Shown: in pieces, positions 53,830 through 62,279 of the stretch | How the letters are laid out: every line of letters begins with the position of its first letter | Numbering within the stretch: position 1 is the first letter of the stretch | Source: Halobacteriales archaeon YIM A00010 | GTDB lineage: Archaea > Halobacteriota > Halobacteria > Halobacteriales > Haloarculaceae | DNA length: 64,000 nt | Direction of reading: 5' to 3' | Assembly (NCBI GenBank): GCA_025041175.1 | Contig: JAKCFJ010000003.1 | Location: forward strand, 558,001-622,000 | Position numbers and translations under genes: made by a program | Notes under the pieces: generated by a model | Database searches by the model: none | Told to the model about the DNA's origin: nothing | Seen by the model: only the letters and a program-made list of their open reading frames with translations

Positions 53830-54474
53830 TCAGTCCCGACGACCGATCGCTTTCTCGACAGGAATATCGCCGCCGAAGAGTCTGATCGTTTCGCCGATCG
53901 TCTCCTCGTGTGCGAGACAGGCAACGACCGTCTGGGCGACATCAGCGCGCGGAATCTCTGTTCCACCCTCACCGGAGTATTCGAAGGTCGCCGAAACGTG
54001 TCCCGTTCCCGCGTCGTCGGTGAGCGACGTCGGCCGAAGAATCGTGGCATCGAGCGAGGACCGTTCGAGATAGTCGTCAGCACACCGCTTAGCGATCCGA
54101 TACGGGCGAATGGCCTCCGGTTCGGCCATCGGCTCGCTTGCCCCGTACGCACTTACCATAACGAACCGGTCGATGCCGCGCTCGGCGCACGCGTCGATAC
54201 TCCGTCGTGCTCCCCAGAGGTCGACCAGAAGCGTCTTGTCCCAGCCGGTTCCTCCGCCGGAGCCGGCTGTGAAAACGACGGCGTCGGCTCCCTGAAGTGC
54301 CGGTGCGAACTCCCCTTCGAGGTCACCCAACCGTGGTTTGCCGCTGCGTTCGCGGACAGCGTCAAACTGTGATTCGTCTCGTATGACCCCGATCGGGTCG
54401 TGCCCAGCATCCGCAAGTCGGGGGAGTAACTCGCGGCCGATCCCACCGTTCGCACCGATGACTGCGACGTCCAT
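53830..54474 (-). CDS. NAD(P)-binding epimerase-like protein (atypical SDR)
   Basis: A 214-residue Rossmann protein. MDVAVIGANGGIGRELLPRL at the start is the nucleotide motif; ADAVVFTAGSGGGTGWDKTL (about 65) and VMVSAYGASEPMAEPEAIRP (about 105) are typical of the atypical SDR group to which NmrA-like and flavin reductase-like proteins belong. The start at 54474 is set by this motif. Open frame continues upstream to 54879, without family likeness. Confidence 0.88.
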   Translation of the reverse strand: MDVAVIGANGGIGRELLPRLADAGHDPIGVIRDESQFDAVRERSGKPRLGDLEGEFAPALQGADAVVFTAGSGGGTGWDKTLLVDLWGARRSIDACAERGIDRFVMVSAYGASEPMAEPEAIRPYRIAKRCADDYLERSSLDATILRPTSLTDDAGTGHVSATFEYSGEGGTEIPRADVAQTVVACLAHEETIGETIRLFGGDIPVEKAIGRRD

Positions 54475-54954
54475 CGTGTACCGTCTCACCACGGACGGGC
54501 AGCAAATAGGTGCTGTGGTCGCCGAACCTCGGACCAGCGAATAGTCGTACGAGGCAAGAAGAGATGCGGTCTGTGGTGCAAGATCTCCGCTGCGTGTGAA
54601 GCCAGCGTGCCCTGCCTCCTGCTCTCCGGTTCGATAAAACGCCTCGATTTCTGGCGGATCTACGGATGGAGACCAGGAGCAACTCGTTGGAAGACACCGA
54701 ACCGTACCAAGACTCGCGACGATGAACGGGAGATACGGCAGGTGCTTCGCTACTGGGCGAACGTCGGCCGTGAGCGGCCAGCGCGGCACGAGATCCTCGA
54801 CGAGATCGAACGGAATCGAGAGATATCGCTGTACCCGTTCGGTGAGAGAATGAGTGTAGAGGGCGGTAAAATCGATCACGATCGAGTGTTGGTGGGTGTG
54901 CCGTCGGATGTGTATCGAGGCGGACGGCGTCGTTGAGTGCGGTGGTGCCCATCG
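54475..54954. other. Region between two minus-strand genes
   Basis: About 480 bases. A minus-strand frame in line with the SDR gene runs from 54879 and includes IPFDLVEDLVPRWPLTADV, and a plus-strand frame covers 54607-54936. Neither shows a known family, so I leave the stretch unassigned. Confidence 0.35.
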
Positions 54955-55674
54955 TCACAATTGGATCCAGCTGGTTGTCTCGCCCGTTTCAAGCAGGTGC
55001 CAGCGATGCTCGGGACCACATTCGGACTGTCGAAGCTCGATGTGGATGTCGATCAGTGGCCCCAACGCAGTGACCGTCTCGGAGTCGGGCGAGCCAGGGA
55101 GATGGAAATGGCCCATCCCGTGCGCAGCTACTATGTCGGCTCGGAGCGCGCGGACGAACGCTCGGGTTGCTGAGAATCCATCGGTGTCGATAAGAATGCG
55201 GAGCGTAGCAATACCGAGGCGAAGCTCGCCTGGATGCAGTGTGTCGGCTTGAAGGACGTCCTTGATCGGGTCGTATAGAAGTGCACCAAGCTCGCCCATC
55301 GAAGCTGCGTCGTCCGAGGTGGTGGCTACTGGCGCTGGTTGTGACGAGTGACCGTCGGTATCAGCGATAACACGCACCGTTTCCGTATAATCGAGCGTTG
55401 TTACGGTCGAGTGTGTCGGTGCGATGCCTTCCGGAAGATACCGAGCTGCGGACTTCGATGTTGCATCGGTGAGTGTCAGCACGCGCTGTCGGGGGGTGTC
55501 ACTCTGCCCGAACAGCCGACGGGATTGTGCAGCACGCGTCCGTTCGTTCACTTGTCCGGTCACAAGTACACAACACCCACGGCGTTTGAGGTCCATGAGT
55601 GCCCCACTGAACGTTTCCCGGTCTTGAAACGTCTCCTGATCCGAAGAGGCGGGGCGGCGCGTCGCCTCGTCCAT
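54955..55674 (-). CDS. DUF7504-like haloarchaeal regulator-associated protein
   Basis: A 239-residue soluble protein. The N-terminal part has the pattern FSGALMDLKRRGCCVLVTGQ followed by RAAQSRRLFGQ, like the degenerate nucleotide-binding (KaiC-like) domain of DUF7504 proteins. Later parts are LRILIDTDGFSATRAFVRAL and AAHGMGHFHLPG. Such proteins are widespread in haloarchaea and often near signalling genes. No Walker A is seen, so ATP use is doubtful. Confidence 0.7.
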   Translation of the reverse strand: MDEATRRPASSDQETFQDRETFSGALMDLKRRGCCVLVTGQVNERTRAAQSRRLFGQSDTPRQRVLTLTDATSKSAARYLPEGIAPTHSTVTTLDYTETVRVIADTDGHSSQPAPVATTSDDAASMGELGALLYDPIKDVLQADTLHPGELRLGIATLRILIDTDGFSATRAFVRALRADIVAAHGMGHFHLPGSPDSETVTALGPLIDIHIELRQSECGPEHRWHLLETGETTSWIQL

Positions 55675-55992
55675 TGTGTCCTACTATTATCACATCGAAA
55701 TATCAATCTGTCGGAGGATGGTTTTCTTTTCCTTTCATCTGAGAAGCGCAGAATACCCCCGGAAGGTGTGGGTTAGCAATCAAAAATCCACAGCAATCTC
55801 GTCCAAACATCCGGTGAGGCAGGCGTTTTTTGACATCAATCACAGGGAAACGAACCCCTTCGTCCTTCATCCGTATCTGAACACGCCGGTGATCGTCCCG
55901 CGTAGCCCTTGCTGGGTACGGACATCGCTGTCACCTGCTGCTCCGAGTGTTAGCTGAAATATAAACGGTTCCACCACAAAAGAGATGGTACA
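55675..55992. other. Intergenic region with dioxygenase promoter
   Basis: About 320 bases between divergent genes. GAAATATAAAC at 55956-55966 lies about 32 bases before ATG 55993 and is a probable TATA box. Nothing else was recognised. Confidence 0.45.
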
Positions 55993-56946
55993 ATGCCACC
56001 GACCACACCAGGACTTCATCACGTGACTGGAATCGCTGGCGATCCACAGCGCAATGCTGAGTTCTATGTGGAAACGCTCGGTCTGCGCTTCGTCAAACAA
56101 ACTGTAAATCACGACGACAAGTACACGTATCATTTCTACTTCGGCGATGGCGAGGGGACGCCGGGGACGAACATCACGTTCTTCCCGTGGGGTGATCGTG
56201 GCCGCCCAGGGGAGTTCGGTGCAGGACAGACGAGGGTCACAACGTACTTTATTCTTCCAGAGTCGCTCGACTACTGGCTCGACCGACTAGAATCGAACGA
56301 AATCGACGTTGCTGGTCCCACTGAACGATTCGGCGAGACTGTCATCGAGTTCGACGATCCGGACGGAATCACGCTCGCGCTCGTTGCATCCGCCGACGCT
56401 CCAGATGGCCAGCCATGGGAAGCGAGTTCCATTCCAGCCACCCACCAACTACGGGGCTTCCACAGCGTCACGCTCGCCGTGAATGAGATTGACCCGACCG
56501 CCAATGTGTTGACCGAGGGGCTCGGCTACGGGTTCGAAGCTGAGGAAGACGGACGGCATCGGTATCGATCCGCTGCTGGTGGACCGGGATCGATTGTCGA
56601 CCTGGTTAAAACCGAGCAGCCGCGTGGACAAATGGGAACCGGCACCGTTCACCACGTAGCGTACAAAGCCGAGGACACTGCCGAACAAGAGCAGTGGCGT
56701 GATCATCTGGCTTCCCAGAACCTTCGCGTCACCGAGATCATCGACCGAAAATACTTCCACTCGATATACTTCCGCGAGCCAGGTGGCGTCCTATTCGAGA
56801 TCGCGACAATGGGACCTGGATTCACCGTCGATCAGAACCACGACGAACTCGGGACGGAGCTTGCGCTTCCGGAATGGCTAGCGGATGAACGAAACGAGAT
56901 CGAATCTCGTCTCCCGTCGTTCGACAACCCAGTCGACGCCGACTAG
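55993..56946 (+). CDS. VOC-family ring-cleaving dioxygenase-like protein
   Basis: A 317-residue protein of two glyoxalase-like modules. Module 1 begins LHHVTGIAGDPQRNAEFYVE with metal-ligand His-His at about 8-9. Module 2 begins RGFHSVTLAV (about 152). A later His in GTVHHVAYKAEDTAEQEQW (about 217) and the Glu in REPGGVLFEIATMGPGF (about 258-274) complete the set. This matches the MhqO/LinE-like hydroquinone dioxygenase group. It is a single-gene unit. Confidence 0.88.
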   Translation: MPPTTPGLHHVTGIAGDPQRNAEFYVETLGLRFVKQTVNHDDKYTYHFYFGDGEGTPGTNITFFPWGDRGRPGEFGAGQTRVTTYFILPESLDYWLDRLESNEIDVAGPTERFGETVIEFDDPDGITLALVASADAPDGQPWEASSIPATHQLRGFHSVTLAVNEIDPTANVLTEGLGYGFEAEEDGRHRYRSAAGGPGSIVDLVKTEQPRGQMGTGTVHHVAYKAEDTAEQEQWRDHLASQNLRVTEIIDRKYFHSIYFREPGGVLFEIATMGPGFTVDQNHDELGTELALPEWLADERNEIESRLPSFDNPVDAD

Positions 56947-57002
56947 TGTCGAACTGGTGGCCACCGCCAAAAACTAGGGCAGTGGATGGAGAGGGTGGGG
57001 GG

Positions 57003-57229
57003 TGCGTCCAGCAAATCTAGGAAAAAGTCTGGTTGCCGGTCGAAAACCCCTAGTCTAGACTATCTCAGGGATCTACACCCCAATATTGCTTATTTAGACC
57101 GAATATAGTTATGATACATAATGTGGAATAAGATTTCACACTAGAACAAGCCTACTAGGTACCTTTCCTTTATCCATTGTGCTGGACGCACCTCTCTCTG
57201 TTATTGAATCAATAGCTTTGCTGGACGCA
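57003..57229. repeat. Inverted-repeat-bounded element, possible MITE
   Basis: TGCGTCCAGCAAA (57003-57015) is repeated in perfect inverse at 57217-57229. A third copy, TGCTGGACGCACC, is at 57180-57192, also inverse to the first. The enclosed ~160-200 bases are AT-rich and non-coding. This fits a miniature transposable element with terminal inverted repeats, perhaps with one end duplicated. No transposase is present. Confidence 0.6.
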
Positions 57230-57499
57230 GGGGGGTCCCTCCGCCACTTGATGTTCCGGTCCACATCGAAGTAGAACAAATCAATACGGAGATAGATACA
57301 GAAACGTTTTTATTCATCAGCCGATATTTCGAAGACAGAGCGATCGATGACCACCTCATTCACCTTCTAGTCGGGTCGCGCTCGGCCTGTCCACTGCTTC
57401 GGTAGCGCCGACGGTGTGTCCCGTTTTTTGAGTCCCTGAGCGCTCGGTGTGGACCGAGCCGCCGTATCGCCCACAGATCACACGCAGTCACAGCTACGA
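57230..57499. other. Intergenic region before hflX
   Basis: About 270 bases. The hflX frame stays open to 57449, but the family start is at 57500. An AT-rich TTTTTATTC near 57306 might be a promoter element. Nothing else was recognised. Confidence 0.35.
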
Positions 57500-58792
57500 A
57501 TGACAGATACAAATACAATCATTGCAAAGCGCATCGCCTCCGGCACGCCGGACACCGGTGAGATACGGGCACTCGCTGCGGCCGCTGGCTACACGGTCGT
57601 CGGAGAGGTCACACAGGTCCGCTCCGAAGACTCTACCACTCACTTTGGAGCGGGAAAGGTCACAGAACTCGCCGCTCGTGCTTGTGAAACCGGTGCAAAG
57701 ACGATCATCGTCGACGGTGAACTCACGCCGTCCCAAAGCCACCAGTTGCGTGAGTCGATGCCCGAAGGAACGCGGGTACACGACCGCTATCGGCTTATTC
57801 TCGACATTTTCGGCGACCAAGCCAGCACCCGTCGGGCACAGCTCCAAGTCGAATTGGCTCGGTTGCGCTACGAGCTGCCACGAATGCGGGAAGCAGCCGA
57901 CGAGGGCGGGTTGAATAAACGAGTCGAGAAGGGATCGCCCCTGTACGATGCGGAAGACAGAATCGATACGCTCGAACGGAAACTCGACGAACTTCCCGAT
58001 CCAGCGGAGGAATCCCGCGAGCGTCGCCGCACGCAGGGGTTCGATTTGGTAACCATCGCTGGCTACACCAATGCCGGCAAATCGGCGCTGTTGCACCGTC
58101 TCGGGGACGACCTGGATCTCACCGACACCACTCCCGATCACCCGGATCGGGACGCCACGGCTGCCGCCGAAGACCGACTGTTCGAGACCTTGGAGACGAC
58201 GACGCGACGAGCGACCCTCGATGGTAGACCCGTTCTGCTCACCGATACGGTCGGATTCGTCGCGGACCTCCCCCACTGGTTGGTCAAATCGTTCAGTGAG
58301 ACGCTTTCGGAGGCAGCGGCCGCCGACGCCGTGGTGTTGGTCGCCGATGCGAGCGACCCGACGGACGAACTCCGAGAGAAACTCCGCGTTTCACTCGACG
58401 TACTCGACGCACAGAACGTTCCCCGAGAGTCGATCATCCCGGTGCTCAATAAGATCGACTTGCTCGAGGAGGAAGAACGCGACCAGCGCCTCGCGGCTGC
58501 GGCCGAACTCACTTCTTCGCCCCTGGCGATGAGCATCGTCGAGGGCACGAACGTAGAAGAGCTACGCACGCGCATTCGAGACCACCTGCCGAGCGAGCGC
58601 GCCGAAGTGACGATGCCGAACGGGGACGAAGCCATGCGTCTCGTCTCGTGGCTCTACGATCGGACGAGCGTGGTGGACGTTGACTACGCGGGCGGAACGG
58701 TCACTGCCACCTTCGTGACGCGACCCGCTCTTGCCGAGCAGGTCCGGGCGAAAGCCGACGCCATCGACGCCGAATCCGAGGAGGAGACGTGA
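57500..58792 (+). CDS. hflX: HflX-type GTPase
   Basis: A 430-residue GTPase that binds the large ribosomal subunit. The N-terminal domain has the glycine-rich FGAGKVTEL (about 57) and HQLRESMPEGTRVHDRYRLI (about 93-112), then the coiled arm (TRRAQLQVELARLRYELPR). G1 is GYTNAGKSALL (about 190-200), G3 is DTVGFVADLP (about 253), and G4 is NKID (about 315). ATG 57500 is chosen, as the 17 codons before it have no family match. Confidence 0.94.
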   Translation: MTDTNTIIAKRIASGTPDTGEIRALAAAAGYTVVGEVTQVRSEDSTTHFGAGKVTELAARACETGAKTIIVDGELTPSQSHQLRESMPEGTRVHDRYRLILDIFGDQASTRRAQLQVELARLRYELPRMREAADEGGLNKRVEKGSPLYDAEDRIDTLERKLDELPDPAEESRERRRTQGFDLVTIAGYTNAGKSALLHRLGDDLDLTDTTPDHPDRDATAAAEDRLFETLETTTRRATLDGRPVLLTDTVGFVADLPHWLVKSFSETLSEAAAADAVVLVADASDPTDELREKLRVSLDVLDAQNVPRESIIPVLNKIDLLEEEERDQRLAAAAELTSSPLAMSIVEGTNVEELRTRIRDHLPSERAEVTMPNGDEAMRLVSWLYDRTSVVDVDYAGGTVTATFVTRPALAEQVRAKADAIDAESEEET

Positions 58793-59015
58793 ACGTCCAC
58801 GACCGTGTGTAGGTCACGACAGGATATCAATCTGTTTCCCATCATAAACTATTATTTATATGATTAAATTGTGATTCGGTAGATCGGATACCCAAAATCT
58901 GTGTACGAGCGGTGTGCGTTATCGAATCCTGTGAAACAGACGTGGTGTGCATCAACCGGTTTCATCGTCAGCGACAGCGCCCGATCACCACCGGCCATTC
59001 TGCTGGCGATACGGC

Positions 59016-60680
59016 TCACAGACGCTCCCTCATCCACTTACGTGCTCGCTGTGCTCCGGTCTCGAGTCGGGCTTCGATCTCGTTGCGTATCTGCGTCGTG
59101 CGGTCCGGCTTGAGGAGTCGCTGAGCGGCAAGATACCCGGAGGTCGCGTTGTTTCCCGCGCCGGGCCACGTTCCCGCTCCAACCATGTAGAGATCATCGA
59201 CCGGCATTTCATACCGCGAGTATCCGACGAACGGGCGAAAGAGAAACTGCTGTTTCAAGTGATGGCTTCCACCAATGCTGTCGCCGCCCACAAGGTTCGG
59301 GTTGTCCCGTTCGAGATCCGCTGGCGAGAGAACCGTCCGTTCACGAATCACGTCCGAAACGCCGGGTGCGTACCGTTCGAGCTTCTCGATCACACGATCC
59401 GCGACTGGTTCTTTCGCTTCGTCCCATTCAGTCGTCTCGATCTCGTCCATTGCGTCACTCCGGATCTCCGAGGGCAACGCACGCACCTGAATCCACAGAA
59501 TGTGCTCGTCGTTCGGCGTTCGGGAGGGATCGACGGCCGTGGTTTGACCAACGATCAACAACGGACTCTCCGGGATCGTTCCGTTCACCGCCTGCGTGTA
59601 CGTCGTCGCCAAGTCCTCGACGTACGGCGCAATATGGACGTACGCGAACTCGTCGAGATCAACAGCAGCCTCCCACTCGGGCAACTCATCGAGCGCGAGA
59701 TGAACCATCATCGTCCCTGGACCGTAGGTGTATGACTCCACTTTCCGCTCAGTGTCTTGAGACAGGTGGTGGTCGAGAAGATCGTCGAACAGTACCTTCG
59801 GCGTGAGATTGGCGATGACGGCCCGCCCGACAGGAACACGTTCACCCGAAGAGAGTTCGACACCAGTGGCCTGCCTCGAGTCGATCATCACGCGGGTGAC
59901 TTCCGCATCGGTTCGAATCTCACCACCATAGTCGCGCAGAATCCCGGCGAGTGCCCCAACGATGTTCGATGCCCCACCGGTCGTGACCGAGATGCCCTCC
60001 TCGAAATCGCTGAACGTTTCGATGAAGGGGAACATCGCCCCGCCGGAAACGTCCGGTCCGAGATCCAGGTGGAGCCCCCACGTGGCGAGGAGCGCCCGGG
60101 CTTCGCGGCTCGCAAAGTACGTCTCGCCGAGTTCCCGCGTGGAGTTCAACAACAACTGCCCGTCTTCCAAGAGTCCCTGAACGCCGAGTTCTCGGGCGGC
60201 ACCGCTGACCCGACGGCCTGCCTCGATCGAGGGGAGAGCAGTCGAGTACAGCGGCAGTAGCGTCCGCTGGAACCGCTGAAACCGATCGTGAAGCTCTGCC
60301 CAACCCTCAGCGTCTCTCGGGTCGTGCGCGCGTAACTCCCCGCGGGTTCGTTGCTCGTCCTGATACACGCGCAGGCACGTCCCATTCGGAAACACGTTGC
60401 AGTAGGGCTTGTCGGAGGTCGAAAACTCTAGCCCATGTTCCGCCAGTTCGTCACCGAATTCGTCGTAGACCGGCGAGCCGAGAAAGAGGTTCTGATTAGT
60501 TGAATAAACGTCGTGAACAAACCCCTCTTCGGTGATCTCAGCGCTTCTAACCGCCCCGCCGATGGTGGCGTTGCGCTCAACGACCAACGGGTCCCAACCA
60601 GCGCGAGCGAGATAGATCGCCGCGACAAGACCATTGTGACCGGCCCCGATGACGATGGCATCGTACGTTTCATCGCGCAT
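59016..60680 (-). CDS. Phytoene-dehydrogenase-like FAD oxidoreductase
   Basis: A 554-residue flavoprotein. The FAD site is DAIVIGAGHNGLVAAIYLAR (about 7-26) with VVERNATIGGAV after it, and the C-terminal FAD motif reads VDDLYMVGAGTWPGAGNNAT (about 505). The family includes carotenoid desaturases, isomerases and unrelated amine or alcohol oxidases. This one has no carotenoid genes nearby, so the substrate is open. The start GTG/ATG cluster at 60680 is directly before the FAD motif. Confidence 0.88.
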   Translation of the reverse strand: MRDETYDAIVIGAGHNGLVAAIYLARAGWDPLVVERNATIGGAVRSAEITEEGFVHDVYSTNQNLFLGSPVYDEFGDELAEHGLEFSTSDKPYCNVFPNGTCLRVYQDEQRTRGELRAHDPRDAEGWAELHDRFQRFQRTLLPLYSTALPSIEAGRRVSGAARELGVQGLLEDGQLLLNSTRELGETYFASREARALLATWGLHLDLGPDVSGGAMFPFIETFSDFEEGISVTTGGASNIVGALAGILRDYGGEIRTDAEVTRVMIDSRQATGVELSSGERVPVGRAVIANLTPKVLFDDLLDHHLSQDTERKVESYTYGPGTMMVHLALDELPEWEAAVDLDEFAYVHIAPYVEDLATTYTQAVNGTIPESPLLIVGQTTAVDPSRTPNDEHILWIQVRALPSEIRSDAMDEIETTEWDEAKEPVADRVIEKLERYAPGVSDVIRERTVLSPADLERDNPNLVGGDSIGGSHHLKQQFLFRPFVGYSRYEMPVDDLYMVGAGTWPGAGNNATSGYLAAQRLLKPDRTTQIRNEIEARLETGAQRARKWMRERL

Positions 60681-61001
60681 GGCGTTTCGCTCTTCGGTGG
60701 TCTAGCGGAATACGTTGGCGGCGATGAAGTCAATGAAACTGTGAATCTGTGTTCTAGTAAATTTGTCTGTCGCGGACAACCGAGCACACAACCACTACGT
60801 AGATAGGTTATATTTCCATTTACCCAGGTTGCATTATCTACGTCATCTACCGACAACACGTGCCTTCTCGGCCATTCTGAGCACACTCCACCACGTCTAA
60901 TAGCTCTTTGAATATCAAAATTATTATGGAAATAAATATATAGCTATCCATTAGTTCATGAATGAGTTCTATGGTTCCTCTCTGAGTTTCCGTAATGAAT
61001 C
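60681..61001. other. AT-rich intergenic region
   Basis: About 320 bases, AT-rich in its second half (60905-60955). It contains AAATATAACC on the minus strand near 60807-60819, a possible promoter for the flavoprotein. No gene was recognised. Confidence 0.45.
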
Positions 61002-61178
61002 CTATTCGGCGCTCATCTTCAACAATTGTGGAAGAATCACAGCTTCAACGACTGCCAGTCCCATTACGATCCATCGGATCGTCCCTTCAAGAAGAACAAA
61101 CGCGACGATCGCAAGTATCATGGCACTACTGAGACCCACTCCGTAGTAGACAACTGGATTTTCGTATGGTGAACCCAT
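61002..61178 (-). CDS. 58-residue membrane protein next to the HtpX gene
   Basis: A short protein with two hydrophobic helices (YYGVGLSSAMILAIVAFVLL and WIVMGLAVVEAVILPQLL). ATG 61178 is preferred to 61259 because an AATAATAAA box lies about 25 bases before it and the longer form would overlap the divergent protease gene. It is divergent from that protease; a link is possible but unproven. No family is recognised. Confidence 0.6.
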   Translation of the reverse strand: MGSPYENPVVYYGVGLSSAMILAIVAFVLLEGTIRWIVMGLAVVEAVILPQLLKMSAE

Positions 61179-61198
61179 GTAATAGCTAGGCAACGAAG

Positions 61199-61207
61199 AA
61201 TAATAAA
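61199..61207 (-). promoter_or_regulatory. TATA-like box of the 58-residue gene
   Basis: The minus strand reads TTTATTATT, centred about 25 bases before ATG 61178. It supports the shorter start. Confidence 0.45.
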
Positions 61208-61265
61208 GTACGAGGACAGTTCCATACCACCACCATTTTTGAATCAAGGCTCGAATCAAAACACA

Positions 61266-62228
61266 ATGTCTTCCAGGCAGATTGGTCTCCGGCTACGGAT
61301 GATTGGTGCCATCATTGGGCTAGGGGGAGTCACAGTCGGATTGCTTGCCGGTGTATGGACCGTGTTTTATTTCACACTTCAGTTTTTTGAGGTTGGATTC
61401 GCCATATACGTTTCATTTATGGCGGCGGCAGTAACGTTGTTGGTTATCGGACACCTTGAATACAGACATTTGGATACGATCGAACGGTTTGCAGACGCGC
61501 ATCCGGTAGACCGGGAGGCTGCACCGAAACTGTATCAAACGACAACGCGAGTTGCGACTCAGTTGGACATCCCGATCCCAACAATTGCTGTTTCGGAACG
61601 AGAGACACCAGAAGCATTAGCCGTTGGGTTTCGACCTAGTAACATTCATCTTGTGCTCTCGATCGGGACGATCGAGGCGCTCGATGACGATGAGTTGGAA
61701 ACGGTGATTGCACACGAACTCGCGCACGTTAAAAACCGTGATGCAATGATCATGACGGCCGTTTCGCTTCCCGTCGTTCTCGCTGATGGTCTCCGGTCCA
61801 GAACCGCGCAAGTGGACGAACCTGGGATACTCGGAATCATCATTGTTCCATTATCTTTTATATCGGATATCGTGTGGGTCGTTGGTCGGACAATAATGGC
61901 CCGCCTTTCCAGGGCCAGGGAACGGGCAGCGGATCGGGCTGCCGCAGAAATCACCGGCTCACCAGCTGTTCTCGGCAGTGCGCTTCAAAAACTCGACCAG
62001 AATATCGCCGATACTCCGAACCAAGATCTTCGTGAAGTGTCAGCTATTTCGTCGTTATCGATTCTCCCCCTCGAACCGCAAGAACTCGAAAAAGTCATGC
62101 TTGGACCAGAAGGCGAGACCGAACCGTCACACTGGTGGCTCCAAAAGCGACTCCACCGACTCGAACGGTGGTTATTTGATACACATCCATCGACGGACGA
62201 CCGGATCGAGTCGCTCATATCACGATGA
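61266..62228 (+). CDS. HtpX-type M48 membrane metalloprotease
   Basis: A 320-residue protease. Two N-terminal membrane helices (about 12-65) precede the zinc site HELAHVKNRDAM (about 157-168). Two more hydrophobic segments follow, and the third zinc-ligand Glu should lie in ARERAADRAAAEITGSPAVL (about 219-238). HtpX proteins degrade misfolded membrane proteins. ATG 61266 is preferred; 61239 is a second option. Confidence 0.88.
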   Translation: MSSRQIGLRLRMIGAIIGLGGVTVGLLAGVWTVFYFTLQFFEVGFAIYVSFMAAAVTLLVIGHLEYRHLDTIERFADAHPVDREAAPKLYQTTTRVATQLDIPIPTIAVSERETPEALAVGFRPSNIHLVLSIGTIEALDDDELETVIAHELAHVKNRDAMIMTAVSLPVVLADGLRSRTAQVDEPGILGIIIVPLSFISDIVWVVGRTIMARLSRARERAADRAAAEITGSPAVLGSALQKLDQNIADTPNQDLREVSAISSLSILPLEPQELEKVMLGPEGETEPSHWWLQKRLHRLERWLFDTHPSTDDRIESLISR

Positions 62229-62279
62229 TGTAGCAGGGTATCGGTGGCTGTGATCCGCTGGTATCGAGAGGAACGGAGC

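Noticed and set aside
54475-54879. Extended N-terminus of the epimerase-like protein
   Set aside because: The nucleotide-binding motif is expected at the very start, which is at 54474; the added part has no likeness to the family.
61179-61259. Longer form of the 58-residue membrane protein
   Set aside because: It would cross its own TATA-like box and overlap the start region of the divergent HtpX gene.
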